A stretch of DNA of 64,000 nucleotides, taken from positions 496,001-560,000 of the forward strand of contig NZ_AP019735.1 of assembly GCF_006542665.1 (NCBI RefSeq), given 5' to 3'. The stretch is from Alistipes communis. Lineage in GTDB: Bacteria > Bacteroidota > Bacteroidia > Bacteroidales > Rikenellaceae. Made by a program: the position numbers and the translations under genes. Of this stretch, positions 9,228 to 18,736 are shown piece by piece. The notes beneath the pieces were generated by a model. The model did no database searches and was not told the DNA's origin. It saw only the letters and a list, made by a program, of their open reading frames with translations. Numbering within the stretch: position 1 is the stretch's first letter; every line of letters starts with the position of its first letter.

Positions 9228-12200
9228 ATGAAATCTAAAAACTATCCTATTCTAAACTTCAATTCATTGCAAATGTACAACAAAAATGGCAATATCGGGG
9301 CCTCTGTACCCGATAATAAGCAATTATCCCGTCTGCTACGGATAAAAGTCCTGTTTTTGCTGGCCGCAATCGGGTTGTCCGGCTCCGTCGCCGCACAGAC
9401 CTCCTCCCCGAATGCACGTATCTCGCTCGACTTGCAGAACGTCCCCCTCAAAGAGGTATTCGCCCGCATCGAAGACCAAAGCAACTATATTTTCGTCTAT
9501 TACGACAGCATCCTCGACGCTTCGCGCCGGGTATCGATCAGCGTCTCGGACCAACCCGTCGGGAATGTGCTCGAAGTGCTCTTCGCAGGAACGGAAAACA
9601 CATGGAAACTCTCCGGACGGCAGATCGTCATCGGCAAGGCCGCAGCGGCGGGCAAAGCCGAAAAGCAGACCCCGCTGCGCGTCATGGGTTCGGTCAAGGA
9701 CACAAACGGCGAACCCCTGATCGGCGTGACGGTCTTCGTGAAGGAGCGGCCCAGCGTCGGTACGGCCACCGACATCAACGGAAACTACCTGATCGACGTG
9801 CAGACCGACGACGTGTTGGAGTTCAGCTACGTGGGCTACAAGACGCAGGATGTGGCCGTCGCCGGACGCGGCCTGCTCGACATCGTGCTCGAGCAGAACG
9901 ACGCCATACTCGACGCCGTGGAGGTGGTCGGATACGGCGTGCAGAAGAAGATCAGCGTCATCGGCTCGCAACAGAGCATACAGGTCAAGGAACTCAAAGT
10001 ACCCGTGGCCAACCTCACGCAGGGGCTCGCCGGCCGCGTCGCCGGTCTGGTCTCCGTGCAGCGAACCAGCGAACCGGGCTTCGACGACGCGGACATCTAC
10101 ATCCGCGGCATCTCGACCCTGACGGCCAGCATGAGCGCACCGCTGACGCTCGTGGACGGCGTGCCCCGCTCGTTCGCCAACGTCGATCCGGAGGACATCG
10201 AGAGCTTCTCGATCCTCAAAGACGCCTCGGCGACGGCCGTATACGGCGTGCGCGGCGCGAACGGCGTCATCATCATCAACACCAAGAGCGGATCGAAAGG
10301 ACGACCGAAGTTCACCGTGCGCTACACCGAGGGCATCACGACTCCGACGAAAATCACCGACTTCGTCGACGGCGCCACCTACATGGAGATGTCGAACGAA
10401 GCCTCGATGACCCGCGGCGGCGGAGCGCTATACAGCCGCGAGGTGATCGAGAAGACCCGCACGCATGCCGATCCCTACCTCTATCCCAACGTGGACTGGA
10501 TGGACGAGATCCTGCGCGATTACAGCCACAACCGCTCGGCGAACGTCAACGTGTCGGGCGGATCGGACAAGGCCGTATACTACATCGGACTGGCCTATTA
10601 CGACGAGGACGGCATGTACAAGGACACGAAACTCTCCGATTACAACTCGAACACCTACTACCGGCGTTACAACGTCACGACAAACCTGACGCTCAATCCG
10701 TTCCGCACCACCGAGATCAAGCTCGGCATCCAGGGCTACCTGGCCAACGCCAACTACCCCGCCTCGGCGCAGTCCACGATCTTCGAATCGGCCTACTTCA
10801 CCCAGCCCACCTACATCGCCCCGCTCTATCCCGACGGCAAGCTCGGGGCCTTCTCGGGCGGAGAACTCAACCCCGTGGCCAAACTCGGCGCCACGGGCTA
10901 CGCCAACCAATGGCGCAGCCAGGTCTATTCGAACCTGCGCATCACGCAACAACTCTACAAGGGTCTGTCGATCACCGGCATGTTCTCGTTCGACACCTAC
11001 AATTACACGAGCAACCGTTTCACCAAATCGCCCAACACCTACCACGCCACGGGGCGCGACGCCAACGGCAACCTGATCTACGAACAGACCCGGCAAGGCA
11101 CCGAGAACCTCGCTTACAGCCTCAGCGCCAAGGGCGACCGCACGATCTACCTCGAAGCGGCACTCAATTACAAGAACACCTTCGGGCGACACGACGTGTC
11201 GGGTATGCTGCTCTTCAACCAGAGCGACGAGATCAACACGAAGGCGACCAACGTCGAGGAGGCCCTGCCTTACCGCTTCCGCGGTCTGGCCGGACGCTTC
11301 ACCTACGGATTCGACGACCGCTACTTCGCCGAATTCAACTTCGGATACAACGGCTCGGAGAACTTCACCCCCAAGAACCGCTACGGTTTCTTCCCCTCGG
11401 TGGGTCTGGGCTGGGTGATCTCCAACGAGTCATTCTTCGAGCCACTCACGAACGTCATCCAATACCTGAAAGTCCGCGGCACGTGGGGTCAGGTCGGAAA
11501 CAGCCAGATCAGCGGCCGCCGATTCGCCTACCTGGCCACCGTAACCGACAGCAGCTCGACGAGCTACACCTTCGGCAAGAACATGGATCAGAACTACGGA
11601 ACGACGGCCATCGACGAATATGCCGTAGACGTGACGTGGGAGGTGGCCGACAAGACCGACATCGGCGTGGACATGCGCCTGTTGAACAACAAGCTCAACC
11701 TCCAATTCGACTACTTCAAGGAGTCCCGCGAGGGCATCTACCTCCGCCGTTCGAGCATTCCTTCCTACGTCGGAATGATCAACAACCCCTACGGCAATAT
11801 CGGAAAGGTCGAGAACAAGGGCTTCGAACTCTCGGTAAACTATGCCAATTCGTGGGGGGGGGATTGGTCGCTGAGCCTGATGGGCAACTACTCGTTCAAC
11901 CGCAACAAGGTACTCGAAGATGACAGCACGGTCGTCTATCCGTGGCAGAACACCATCGGCAACAAGGTCGGGCAACGCTTCGGGCTGGTGGCGCTCGGGC
12001 TGTTCGAGAGCTACGGGGAGATCGCGGCATCGCCCGTGCAGACCGGCGACACCCGTCCCGGCGACATCAAGTACAAGGACATAAACGGCGACGGCAAGAT
12101 CGACGAATACGACAAGGTGCCCATCGGCTGGGGCAGCGTACCCGAGATCATGTACGGCTTCGGCTTCTCGGTGGGCTGGAAGAACCTCTCGCTCACGGCC

Positions 12201-12626
12201 ATGTTCCAGGGTGCCGCCCATGTGGACGCCATGCTCAGCGGCGAAGGCGTGCTGCCCTTCTCGCAGGGGTCGAGCCGCGGCAATCTGCTGAGCAACATCA
12301 CCGACCGTTGGACCGAGGAGAATCCCCGCCAGAATGCCTTCTATCCCCGTCTCTCGATCGGAAACATCAACATGAACTACGAAGAAAGCACCTGGTGGCT
12401 CAAAGATACCGACTACCTGCGCCTGAAGAACATCGAACTCTCCTACCGGCTGCCCGACCACTGGATGAAACGGATTCATCTGGACAATGCCCGCATCTTC
12501 ATACAGGGCGTAAACCTTCTCACGTTCAGCTCGTTCAAGATTTGGGACGTGGAACTCGGCGACGGACGCGGCGCCCGCTATCCGAACATCGCCTCCGTCA
12601 GTCTGGGCGTAAACTTCAATTTCTAA
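9228..12626 (+). CDS. SusC/RagA-family TonB-linked outer-membrane receptor with signalling (STN) domain
   Basis: This 1132-residue protein has a signal segment (LLRIKVLFLLAAIGLSGSVAAQ). After it come a secretin/TonB short N-terminal (STN) domain around residues 63-130 (ISLDLQNVPLKEVFARIEDQ), a carboxypeptidase-regulatory-like repeat (GSVKDTNGEPLIGVTVFVKE), the SusC plug (VVGYGVQKKISVIGS, PLTLVDGVPRS, SILKDASATAVYGVRGANGVIIINTK) and a long beta-barrel ending in SLGVNFNF. SusC proteins import oligomers with the SusD lid. The STN domain is what lets such receptors signal to FecR, encoded 40 bp upstream. Another ATG at 9273 is a plausible start and gives a more ordinary signal peptide. A run of nine Gs at 11854-11862 lies in the barrel and is in frame here. 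Confidence 0.95.
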   Translation: MKSKNYPILNFNSLQMYNKNGNIGASVPDNKQLSRLLRIKVLFLLAAIGLSGSVAAQTSSPNARISLDLQNVPLKEVFARIEDQSNYIFVYYDSILDASRRVSISVSDQPVGNVLEVLFAGTENTWKLSGRQIVIGKAAAAGKAEKQTPLRVMGSVKDTNGEPLIGVTVFVKERPSVGTATDINGNYLIDVQTDDVLEFSYVGYKTQDVAVAGRGLLDIVLEQNDAILDAVEVVGYGVQKKISVIGSQQSIQVKELKVPVANLTQGLAGRVAGLVSVQRTSEPGFDDADIYIRGISTLTASMSAPLTLVDGVPRSFANVDPEDIESFSILKDASATAVYGVRGANGVIIINTKSGSKGRPKFTVRYTEGITTPTKITDFVDGATYMEMSNEASMTRGGGALYSREVIEKTRTHADPYLYPNVDWMDEILRDYSHNRSANVNVSGGSDKAVYYIGLAYYDEDGMYKDTKLSDYNSNTYYRRYNVTTNLTLNPFRTTEIKLGIQGYLANANYPASAQSTIFESAYFTQPTYIAPLYPDGKLGAFSGGELNPVAKLGATGYANQWRSQVYSNLRITQQLYKGLSITGMFSFDTYNYTSNRFTKSPNTYHATGRDANGNLIYEQTRQGTENLAYSLSAKGDRTIYLEAALNYKNTFGRHDVSGMLLFNQSDEINTKATNVEEALPYRFRGLAGRFTYGFDDRYFAEFNFGYNGSENFTPKNRYGFFPSVGLGWVISNESFFEPLTNVIQYLKVRGTWGQVGNSQISGRRFAYLATVTDSSSTSYTFGKNMDQNYGTTAIDEYAVDVTWEVADKTDIGVDMRLLNNKLNLQFDYFKESREGIYLRRSSIPSYVGMINNPYGNIGKVENKGFELSVNYANSWGGDWSLSLMGNYSFNRNKVLEDDSTVVYPWQNTIGNKVGQRFGLVALGLFESYGEIAASPVQTGDTRPGDIKYKDINGDGKIDEYDKVPIGWGSVPEIMYGFGFSVGWKNLSLTAMFQGAAHVDAMLSGEGVLPFSQGSSRGNLLSNITDRWTEENPRQNAFYPRLSIGNINMNYEESTWWLKDTDYLRLKNIELSYRLPDHWMKRIHLDNARIFIQGVNLLTFSSFKIWDVELGDGRGARYPNIASVSLGVNFNF
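11854..11862 (+). repeat. G9 homopolymer inside the first susC (in frame)
   Basis: The run encodes W-G-G-D within NSWGGDWSLSLMG. At nine Gs the gene is open. Any change not divisible by three would truncate the barrel, so this is a candidate slipped-strand switch currently ON. Confidence 0.9.
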
Positions 12627-12639
12627 ACACCGATCAGCC

Positions 12640-14448
12640 ATGAAATTCAAAATAACACTGCTCGCGCTGGCTTCGGCCGCCTGCCTGACCGCCTGCAACG
12701 ACGACTTCTTCGATCAGGTGCCCGACGACCGAATCACCATCGAACAGGTCTTCCAGCGCACTTCCTATTCGGAGAAATACCTCGCCACCGTTTACAGCTA
12801 CATTCTGAACGAAGCCCATCGCACGAGCCCCATTCCGTGGGATCCCTGCTCGGACGACCTGGACGTCACCTACGACCGCGAGGACTACAACTCCTACCAG
12901 ATAAACCTCGGCAATTGGAGCGCCTCGTCGGACTACTACGAATTCTGGAGCCACTTCTACCGCGGCATCCGTTCGGCCACCTACTTCATCCAGCACATCG
13001 GCGACAACCAGGAGATGCTCAACGACCCGACGCGCGGTCCGCTCGTGGTCGAGCAGTACAAGAACGAAGCCCGCTTCCTGCGCGCCTGGTTCTATTACAA
13101 CCTCCTGCGCCAGTACGGCCCCTGCGTGCTGCTGGGCGACGAAGTGTTGCCCGGCGACCTCGACCGCGACGACGTCAAGATGAACCTGCCCCGCAGCTCC
13201 TACGACGAGTGCGTGGACTATATCGTCGGCGAACTGGACGACATCATCGACAACGAACGCCTGCCGCTGCACTTCACCTCGCAGGCCGACAAGGACTACG
13301 GCCGCGCGACGCTGGCCATGTGCATGGGGCTCAAAAGCCGCGTGCTGCTGCTGGCGGCCAGCCCGCAGTTCAACGGCAATCCGGCCTACGCCAACGTCGT
13401 GAACAACGACGGCAAGCACCTCTTCGCGACCGAGAGAGATCCCGAAAAATGGAAACGGGCGGCGGACGCGGCCAAGGCGATCATCGACCTGAACATCTTC
13501 GACCTCTACAAGGAGTACCACACCGACGGGACGCTCGACCCCTACATGTCGTGCCGCAACGTCTTCCTGGAAAACTGGAACAGCGAGGTGATGATGGTTC
13601 GCATCTACAACAACCTTTCGAGCTGGGAGCGTTCGGCGTCGCCCCGCCAGTTCAGCGGCTACGAGAGCATGGGCGCGACGCAGCAGCTCGTCGACGCGTT
13701 CCGCATGAACGACGGCTCGGCCATCACCGCCGAGCAGGAAAAGGGATTCTCGACCCAGGAGTACAAGGATGCCAAATCGGGCTGGGTCTTCGCTCCGGCC
13801 GGCACGCGCAACATGTTCGTCAACCGCGAACCTCGATTCTACGTGAACATCTGCTTCAACGGCGCCTATTGGATCGGCGACCAGAAGACCCGCATCCAGC
13901 TCTACTACACGGGCGGTTCGGGCAAAAAGGGCACATGGGACTACCCCCGCTCGGGCTACATCGCCATCAAGAACGTATCGCCATCGAGCAATCCACTGAA
14001 CAACAATTATATCAAGCGGCCGTTCCTGATGATGCGCTATGCCGAGATGCTGCTCAACTACGTCGAAGCGCTCAACGAGTACGATCCGGGAAATCCGGAC
14101 ATCGAAAAGTACCTCAACCTGATCCGCGAACGCGGCGGCCTTGGGCCTGTGCAGTCGGGCCTCTCGCAGGAGCTCATGCGCGAGCAGATCCGACTGGAAC
14201 GCCGCATCGAACTCTGCTTCGAGCAGCTCCGCTACTTCGACACGCGCCGCTGGCTGATCGCCGAACAGACCGACGGCGGCCCGTTCTACGGCATGAACGT
14301 CGACGCCGGCAACAGCTTCACCGACGAGGCGTTCTACGAGAAGACCGTGTTCGAGACCCGCGTCTTCCGGCCCGAATTCTACCTCTTCCCCATTCCGCAG
14401 TCCGAAATCAACCGCGACCCGCAGATCGTGCAGAACCCCGGCTGGTAA
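12640..14448 (+). CDS. SusD/RagB-family nutrient-binding surface lipoprotein
   Basis: This 602-residue lipoprotein (MKFKITLLALASAACLTAC) has the SusD/RagB fold. The TPR-like N-terminal half includes YYEFWSHFYRGIRSATYFIQHI and YKNEARFLRAWFYYNLLRQYGPC. The C-terminal RagB domain includes YIKRPFLMMRYAEMLLNYVEALNEY, LERRIELCFEQLRYFDTRRW and the closing FYLFPIPQSEINRDP. SusD proteins cap the SusC barrel and bind the glycan. It starts 13 bp after susC, as expected for an obligate pair. The ligand cannot be inferred from sequence. Confidence 0.95.
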   Translation: MKFKITLLALASAACLTACNDDFFDQVPDDRITIEQVFQRTSYSEKYLATVYSYILNEAHRTSPIPWDPCSDDLDVTYDREDYNSYQINLGNWSASSDYYEFWSHFYRGIRSATYFIQHIGDNQEMLNDPTRGPLVVEQYKNEARFLRAWFYYNLLRQYGPCVLLGDEVLPGDLDRDDVKMNLPRSSYDECVDYIVGELDDIIDNERLPLHFTSQADKDYGRATLAMCMGLKSRVLLLAASPQFNGNPAYANVVNNDGKHLFATERDPEKWKRAADAAKAIIDLNIFDLYKEYHTDGTLDPYMSCRNVFLENWNSEVMMVRIYNNLSSWERSASPRQFSGYESMGATQQLVDAFRMNDGSAITAEQEKGFSTQEYKDAKSGWVFAPAGTRNMFVNREPRFYVNICFNGAYWIGDQKTRIQLYYTGGSGKKGTWDYPRSGYIAIKNVSPSSNPLNNNYIKRPFLMMRYAEMLLNYVEALNEYDPGNPDIEKYLNLIRERGGLGPVQSGLSQELMREQIRLERRIELCFEQLRYFDTRRWLIAEQTDGGPFYGMNVDAGNSFTDEAFYEKTVFETRVFRPEFYLFPIPQSEINRDPQIVQNPGW

Positions 14449-14468
14449 ACCCTAAAAAACATCCGAAC

Positions 14469-15461
14469 ATGAACCACACGAAATATCTGGCGCTTCTGGC
14501 AGGCTGCTCGTTCGTCGCCGCCTGCGAAAATCCGGTCGACGGCGACCTGAACGTCGACAACCCCGACGCCTACACGCTCGTCTACACGGTCAACGCCGTG
14601 GAGAACGACTCGAAGAGCACGCTGACCTTCCCGCTCGAACGCGACACCGTGTTCTCCGTCTACGCCAATCTAAGCTGCATCCGCGACCCGGGAAGCGACA
14701 TCACGGTCGAATTCCGCACGGCCGCCGAGCTGGTCGATGCCTACAACGAGGAAAAGCAGACCTCCTATGCGGCCATGCCCGAAGCCTGTTACACGATCGA
14801 CGACACCCGGGCGGTGATCCCCAACGGGAAATACATCTCGTCGCCCGTGACGATCCGGCTCAACAGCGCCGCATTCGACGGCGTGGGCACGTTCCTGCTG
14901 CCGATAACGATCGAGCGCGTGACGCCCGACCTGCCGGTCAGCCCGACGCTCGGCACGGCCTACCTGCGTATCAACGGCACCTACACGACCAATCCGTTCC
15001 GCTCCATCGACCGGAGCGGCTGGAGCGTGGAAGCCTTCTCGACCGAGGAACCCGAAGCACAGACCGGATACGACGACAACGGCAAAGCCTTCTCGGCGAT
15101 CGACGACGCCCCCTGCACCTATTGGGGAACGCAGTGGCGCAACGCGAAACCGGGCCCGCCCCACTGGATCACGATCGACATGGGCAAAAGCGAGGAGCTG
15201 CACGGATTCACGATCCGCGGCCGTGCGGATCCGTTCACGTCCGACACGCCCAAGGCCAGCGGCAACCCGCGCATCTTCAACGTGGACGTGAGCGACGACA
15301 ACGCCTCCTGGACCCGCGTCGGCACCTTCACCGTCGAAAACCGGATCGAGAACGAAGTCTACCTCGACCACAAGGCGACGGCGCGTTACTTCCGCATAAC
15401 GGTCACCGCCACGCAGGCCGACATGTACCAGACCTGCATCGCCGACATCAAGGCGTTCTGA
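14469..15461 (+). CDS. Surface lipoprotein with DUF1735 and F5/8 type C (discoidin) domains
   Basis: This 330-residue lipoprotein (MNHTKYLALLAGCSFVAAC) has an N-terminal DUF1735-type Ig-like domain, about residues 30-165. Typical strings are TLTFPLERDTVFSVYANLSC, EFRTAAELVDAYNEEKQTSY, and AVIPNGKYISSPVTIRLNS. A C-terminal discoidin/F5-8C carbohydrate-binding domain follows (WSVEAFSTEEPE, AFSAIDDAPCTYWGTQW, HWITIDMGKSEELHGFTIRGR, ARYFRITVTAT). Proteins of this kind act as extra glycan-binding lipoproteins in Sus-type loci. It starts 20 bp after susD and is clearly in the same operon. The start ATG follows the susD stop closely and gives the lipobox. Confidence 0.88.
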   Translation: MNHTKYLALLAGCSFVAACENPVDGDLNVDNPDAYTLVYTVNAVENDSKSTLTFPLERDTVFSVYANLSCIRDPGSDITVEFRTAAELVDAYNEEKQTSYAAMPEACYTIDDTRAVIPNGKYISSPVTIRLNSAAFDGVGTFLLPITIERVTPDLPVSPTLGTAYLRINGTYTTNPFRSIDRSGWSVEAFSTEEPEAQTGYDDNGKAFSAIDDAPCTYWGTQWRNAKPGPPHWITIDMGKSEELHGFTIRGRADPFTSDTPKASGNPRIFNVDVSDDNASWTRVGTFTVENRIENEVYLDHKATARYFRITVTATQADMYQTCIADIKAF

Positions 15462-15496
15462 TCCGCACTACGAACCGCTAAAACGAAAAACCGACT

Positions 15497-16390
15497 ATGA
15501 AAAGAATACTGACAGCCGCGGCGTTGCTGCTCGTCGTCGCGGCCTGCAACAAGGACGAGAACTACAACGACAAATACGGCGATCGGGCGGTCATCCCGCC
15601 CAAGGGCCAGAGCCTGCGCGTGATGACCTACAACATCTACGGCGCCCGCGCCACGAGCCCCGCGAATGCGGCCGACCTGGACGCGATCGCCGAGGTGATC
15701 CGCCGCCAAAACCCCGATTTCGTGACCCTGAACGAAGTCGACGTGTTCACCAACCGCACGGGCAAGGACGTGCACCAGGCCCGCGATCTGGCCGAAAAGC
15801 TCGGCATGGAGTGGCACTTCTCGAAGGCCATCGACCGCGACGGCGGCGAGTACGGCGACGCCGTGCTGTCGAAATACCCGATCCTCGAAAAGCGCAGCTA
15901 CCGCCTGCCGTGCGCCGCCGAACAGCCCGGCGAAGACCGTTCGCTGTGCGTGATCCGCGTTCAGATCGACGGCAAGGATCTCTACGTCGCGTCGACGCAC
16001 CTCGACCACCTCTCGGGCGACGCCAGTCGGCTGGTGCAGGCCACAGAGATCCGCCGCATCCGCGACACGGAGTTGGAGGGCGACCTGATCCTCTGCGGCG
16101 ACCTGAACGCCATCCCGAGTTCGAACGTCATCGCCACAATGACCTCGTTCCTGACGAACACGGGGCCGATCGACCAATACACCTTCCCGTCGGACGATCC
16201 CTCCCGCAAGATCGACTACATCATGTACGCCCCGATCGAGCATTTCGGCGTACAGAACTGCCAGGTCGTATCGCGCGGCGACCAGCAGGTCGGCGGCGTC
16301 GATGCTTCGGATCACCGTCCCGTGATCGCCGACATCCGCTTCCAGACCGAAGAGGACATCTCCGGCGAAGACGGTGGAGGGGAAGAGTGA
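15497..16390 (+). CDS. Endonuclease/exonuclease/phosphatase-family lipoprotein
   Basis: This 297-residue lipoprotein (MKRILTAAALLLVVAAC) has the EEP fold motifs in order: VMTYNIYGAR, FVTLNEVDVFTNRTG, DGGEYGDAVLSKYPI, STHLDHLSG, CGDLNAIPSS and the closing ASDHRPVIADI. The Asn, Glu, Asp and His residues in these motifs normally form the metal-dependent phosphoesterase site. EEP enzymes in the envelope cleave phosphodiesters in nucleic acids, phospholipids or phosphoinositides. The location in a SusC/SusD operon suggests a phosphorylated glycan or lipid substrate; that is inference. A hairpin directly after it probably reduces read-through into the next gene. Confidence 0.88.
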   Translation: MKRILTAAALLLVVAACNKDENYNDKYGDRAVIPPKGQSLRVMTYNIYGARATSPANAADLDAIAEVIRRQNPDFVTLNEVDVFTNRTGKDVHQARDLAEKLGMEWHFSKAIDRDGGEYGDAVLSKYPILEKRSYRLPCAAEQPGEDRSLCVIRVQIDGKDLYVASTHLDHLSGDASRLVQATEIRRIRDTELEGDLILCGDLNAIPSSNVIATMTSFLTNTGPIDQYTFPSDDPSRKIDYIMYAPIEHFGVQNCQVVSRGDQQVGGVDASDHRPVIADIRFQTEEDISGEDGGGEE

Positions 16391-16423
16391 TCCCGGGCCG
16401 AAGGGCGGCTCCCGCATACACGG

Positions 16424-16464
16424 TCCGGACCGGCCGCCAGACAAATGGTCGGTCCGGATTTCTT
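16424..16464 (+). terminator. Terminator/attenuator between the EEP and metallophosphoesterase genes
   Basis: TCCGGACCGGCC (16424-16435) pairs with GGTCGGTCCGGA (16447-16458), 12 bp with one G-T wobble, followed by TTTCTT. It sits within the 145-bp gap before the next gene and may only partly stop transcription. Confidence 0.65.
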
Positions 16465-16535
16465 ACCATCTCCGCTACGAAGCCGCCCCGAAAGGGCGGT
16501 TCCGGAAACGAAAATCTTCCAAAAAACAGACGAAC

Positions 16536-17705
16536 ATGAAAAAAATCCTATCGACGATCCTGGCGCTGGCCGCGTGTACGACCCTCACGGCACAGGATTT
16601 CAAGATCACGCACGGCCCCTGGCTCTGCGACCTGACCTCGGACGGCGTCACGGTGGTCTGGGCCACCAGCAAACCCGCCCTTTCGTGGGTCGAGGTGGCC
16701 GAGGACGACGGACGCAGTTTCTACGCCGCGGAGCACGAACGCCGCTACGAAACCGTGGCCGGGCGCAAACAGGCCCGCAAGACGCTGCACAGCATCCGCC
16801 TGAAAGGGCTTCGGCCCGACACGAAATACCGCTACCGCATCTTCTCGCAGGAGGTGCGCGAGTGGAAATACAACGACAAGGTCTATTACGGCGACATCGC
16901 GGCATCGAACGTCTACTCGCGCCAGCCGTTCGCGTTCAGCACCCTCCCCACGTCGGGATGCGACCTCTCGTTCGTCGTTCTGAACGACATCCACGGGCGG
17001 GCCGACTACATGGCCGGGCTCTGCCGCCCGATCGACTTCGCACGGATCGACTTCGTGGCCTTCAACGGCGACATGTCGAACAGCACCGAAAGTCCCGAAC
17101 AGCTCTACCGCGACTTCATCGACGCCTCGGTCGGGGCCTTCGCCTCCGAGACGCCGATCCTCTACAACCGCGGCAACCACGAGACGCGCGGCATCTACGC
17201 CGACCACCTGCCGGAGTACTTCCCCAAGGTCGGGGGCAACTACTACAAGCTCTACATGGCCGGCTCGGTAGCGGTGCTTCTGCTCGACTGCGGCGAGGAC
17301 AAACCCGACTCGGACATCGAATACGGCGGACTGGGGGCTTACGACGCCTACCGCGAGGAGGAGGCCGCCTGGTTGCGCGAAACGGTCGCCTCGGAGGAGT
17401 TCCGCAACGCTTCGGCCCGCATCGTGCTGCTGCACATCCCGCTCGGGAACGGCACCTGGCACGGCAACATCCATCTCGAAGAGCTGTTTCTGCCGATCCT
17501 GAACGATGCGGACATCGACGTGATGCTGTCGGGACACACGCACCGCTATTCGTTCCATCCTGCCAACGACAAGGTACGTTTTCCGGTGCTGGTGAACGAC
17601 AACGCGAGCCTGCTCAAATGCGACGTCGGCGACGGCAAGATCACGGCCCGCATCTACGGGCCGGAAGGTACGGTGACGCACTCGCACGAGTTCCCGCTGA
17701 AATAG
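16536..17705 (+). CDS. Secreted metallophosphoesterase with N-terminal FN3-like domain
   Basis: The 389-residue protein begins at ATG 16536, the first start that gives a signal peptide (MKKILSTILALAACTTLTAQ). The frame is open further upstream, but that stretch runs through the hairpin. An N-terminal FN3/purple-acid-phosphatase-type domain (ITHGPWLCDLTSDGVTVVWAT) is followed by a calcineurin-like metallophosphoesterase domain: VVLNDIHGRADY, FNGDMSN, LYNRGNHETRG, VMLSGHTHRYSFHP. These supply the Asp, His and Asn ligands of the two-metal site. It probably works in the periplasm on a phosphomono- or diester. It is the last gene of the FecR-SusC/D locus and ends at a strong convergent terminator. 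Confidence 0.88.
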   Translation: MKKILSTILALAACTTLTAQDFKITHGPWLCDLTSDGVTVVWATSKPALSWVEVAEDDGRSFYAAEHERRYETVAGRKQARKTLHSIRLKGLRPDTKYRYRIFSQEVREWKYNDKVYYGDIAASNVYSRQPFAFSTLPTSGCDLSFVVLNDIHGRADYMAGLCRPIDFARIDFVAFNGDMSNSTESPEQLYRDFIDASVGAFASETPILYNRGNHETRGIYADHLPEYFPKVGGNYYKLYMAGSVAVLLLDCGEDKPDSDIEYGGLGAYDAYREEEAAWLRETVASEEFRNASARIVLLHIPLGNGTWHGNIHLEELFLPILNDADIDVMLSGHTHRYSFHPANDKVRFPVLVNDNASLLKCDVGDGKITARIYGPEGTVTHSHEFPLK

Positions 17706-17734
17706 GGGCGGATCGTTCGCTCCGCCGGAAAAAG

Positions 17735-17768
17735 GGCAAGGGCCCGACCGCATGGTCGGGCCCTTGCC
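17735..17768. terminator. Convergent terminator between metallophosphoesterase and ECF sigma genes
   Basis: A perfect 15-bp stem (GGCAAGGGCCCGACC against GGTCGGGCCCTTGCC) with loop GCAT lies between two genes that end towards each other, and can serve both strands. Confidence 0.85.
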
Positions 17769-17819
17769 TCATGCGATGCGACCGGAATCGGCGGCGGATC
17801 TTCCGAAAAGAATACGCGG

Positions 17820-18365
17820 TCAGAGAAACAGGTTGAAGAAGCCGCTGCGGCTCAGCCTGAGACGCAGCTTCGACAGGGCCACGCCGATGTGCTTCTCCAC
17901 GGCCTTGACACTGATGTTGAGCCGCTCGGCGATCTCGCGGTTCTTCAATCCGGTCACCCTGCTCAGCAGAAAGACGCGCCGGCACTGTTCGGAGAGCTGC
18001 GACACGCCGTCGTCGATCTCATGCCGAAGCCACGAAAGATCGAACTCCTCTTCGCAGCGGTCGGCAACCAGGCAGCGGACATATCCGTCGAGCGTATCAA
18101 GCCCGCAGGTGCCTTCGCCACGCGATTTGCGGCTGCGGAGGCAATCGATGCTCCGGTTCCGCACGGCCGTCGTCAGGTAGGGCAGCACCGGACGCGAGAA
18201 GTCGATCTCCGTGCGCCGCTTCCACAACATCAGAAAAACGTCCTGCACGATATCCTCGGAGAGGTTGCGGTCGTGAACCAAACGGAAAGCCCGGATGCAC
18301 AACGTCTCGTAATGCACCAAAAAGAATTGCCGGAACTCGGCCGAATGAGCGTCCAGTTTCTCCAT
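17820..18365 (-). CDS. ECF RNA polymerase sigma factor (RpoE-like)
   Basis: This 181-residue protein has sigma-70 region 2 (FRLVHDRNLSEDIVQDVFLMLWKRR) and region 4 (LSEQCRRVFLLSRVTGLKNREIAERLNISVKAVEKHIGVALSKLR), with the linker typical of Bacteroidetes ECF factors that pair with FecR. The only FecR gene in the window is at 7955-9187, at the other end of the convergent locus, so I infer this sigma factor drives that operon. On the minus strand, TATATTTG (18423 down to 18416) upstream of the start fits a housekeeping -7 box. The 370 bp upstream of this (to 18736) holds nothing else I recognise. Confidence 0.93.
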   Translation of the reverse strand: MEKLDAHSAEFRQFFLVHYETLCIRAFRLVHDRNLSEDIVQDVFLMLWKRRTEIDFSRPVLPYLTTAVRNRSIDCLRSRKSRGEGTCGLDTLDGYVRCLVADRCEEEFDLSWLRHEIDDGVSQLSEQCRRVFLLSRVTGLKNREIAERLNISVKAVEKHIGVALSKLRLRLSRSGFFNLFL

Positions 18366-18736
18366 CTTCTCAAATCCGGGCGATACGGACGACCGCAGTC
18401 TTCCGAATCCATTTTCAAATATACAAAAACTCGTTCACATCCGGAAGTTTTTCGGGAAAATAATGCAAAGCGTCCGAAACCGAACGGGATGTCGTTTCGC
18501 ACCGCACTCTTCCGTCGGAGGCTTTTGGCCGCCGGGGTCCCGGAAAACAAATCGTTGCCTGTCCGTTGCTTTTTCGGGATCGAAACAAAAGTTCGGGAAT
18601 CGCTTCCGCATTTCGTTTCAGATTCACAAACGCCCCCATTTTATTTATTGGAATACAGCAAATTACCCCAAAACAACAGAAATGACAGCAATCATAGCGA
18701 TCGTCGACGATATCGCAACAGCACATGATCATGCGG

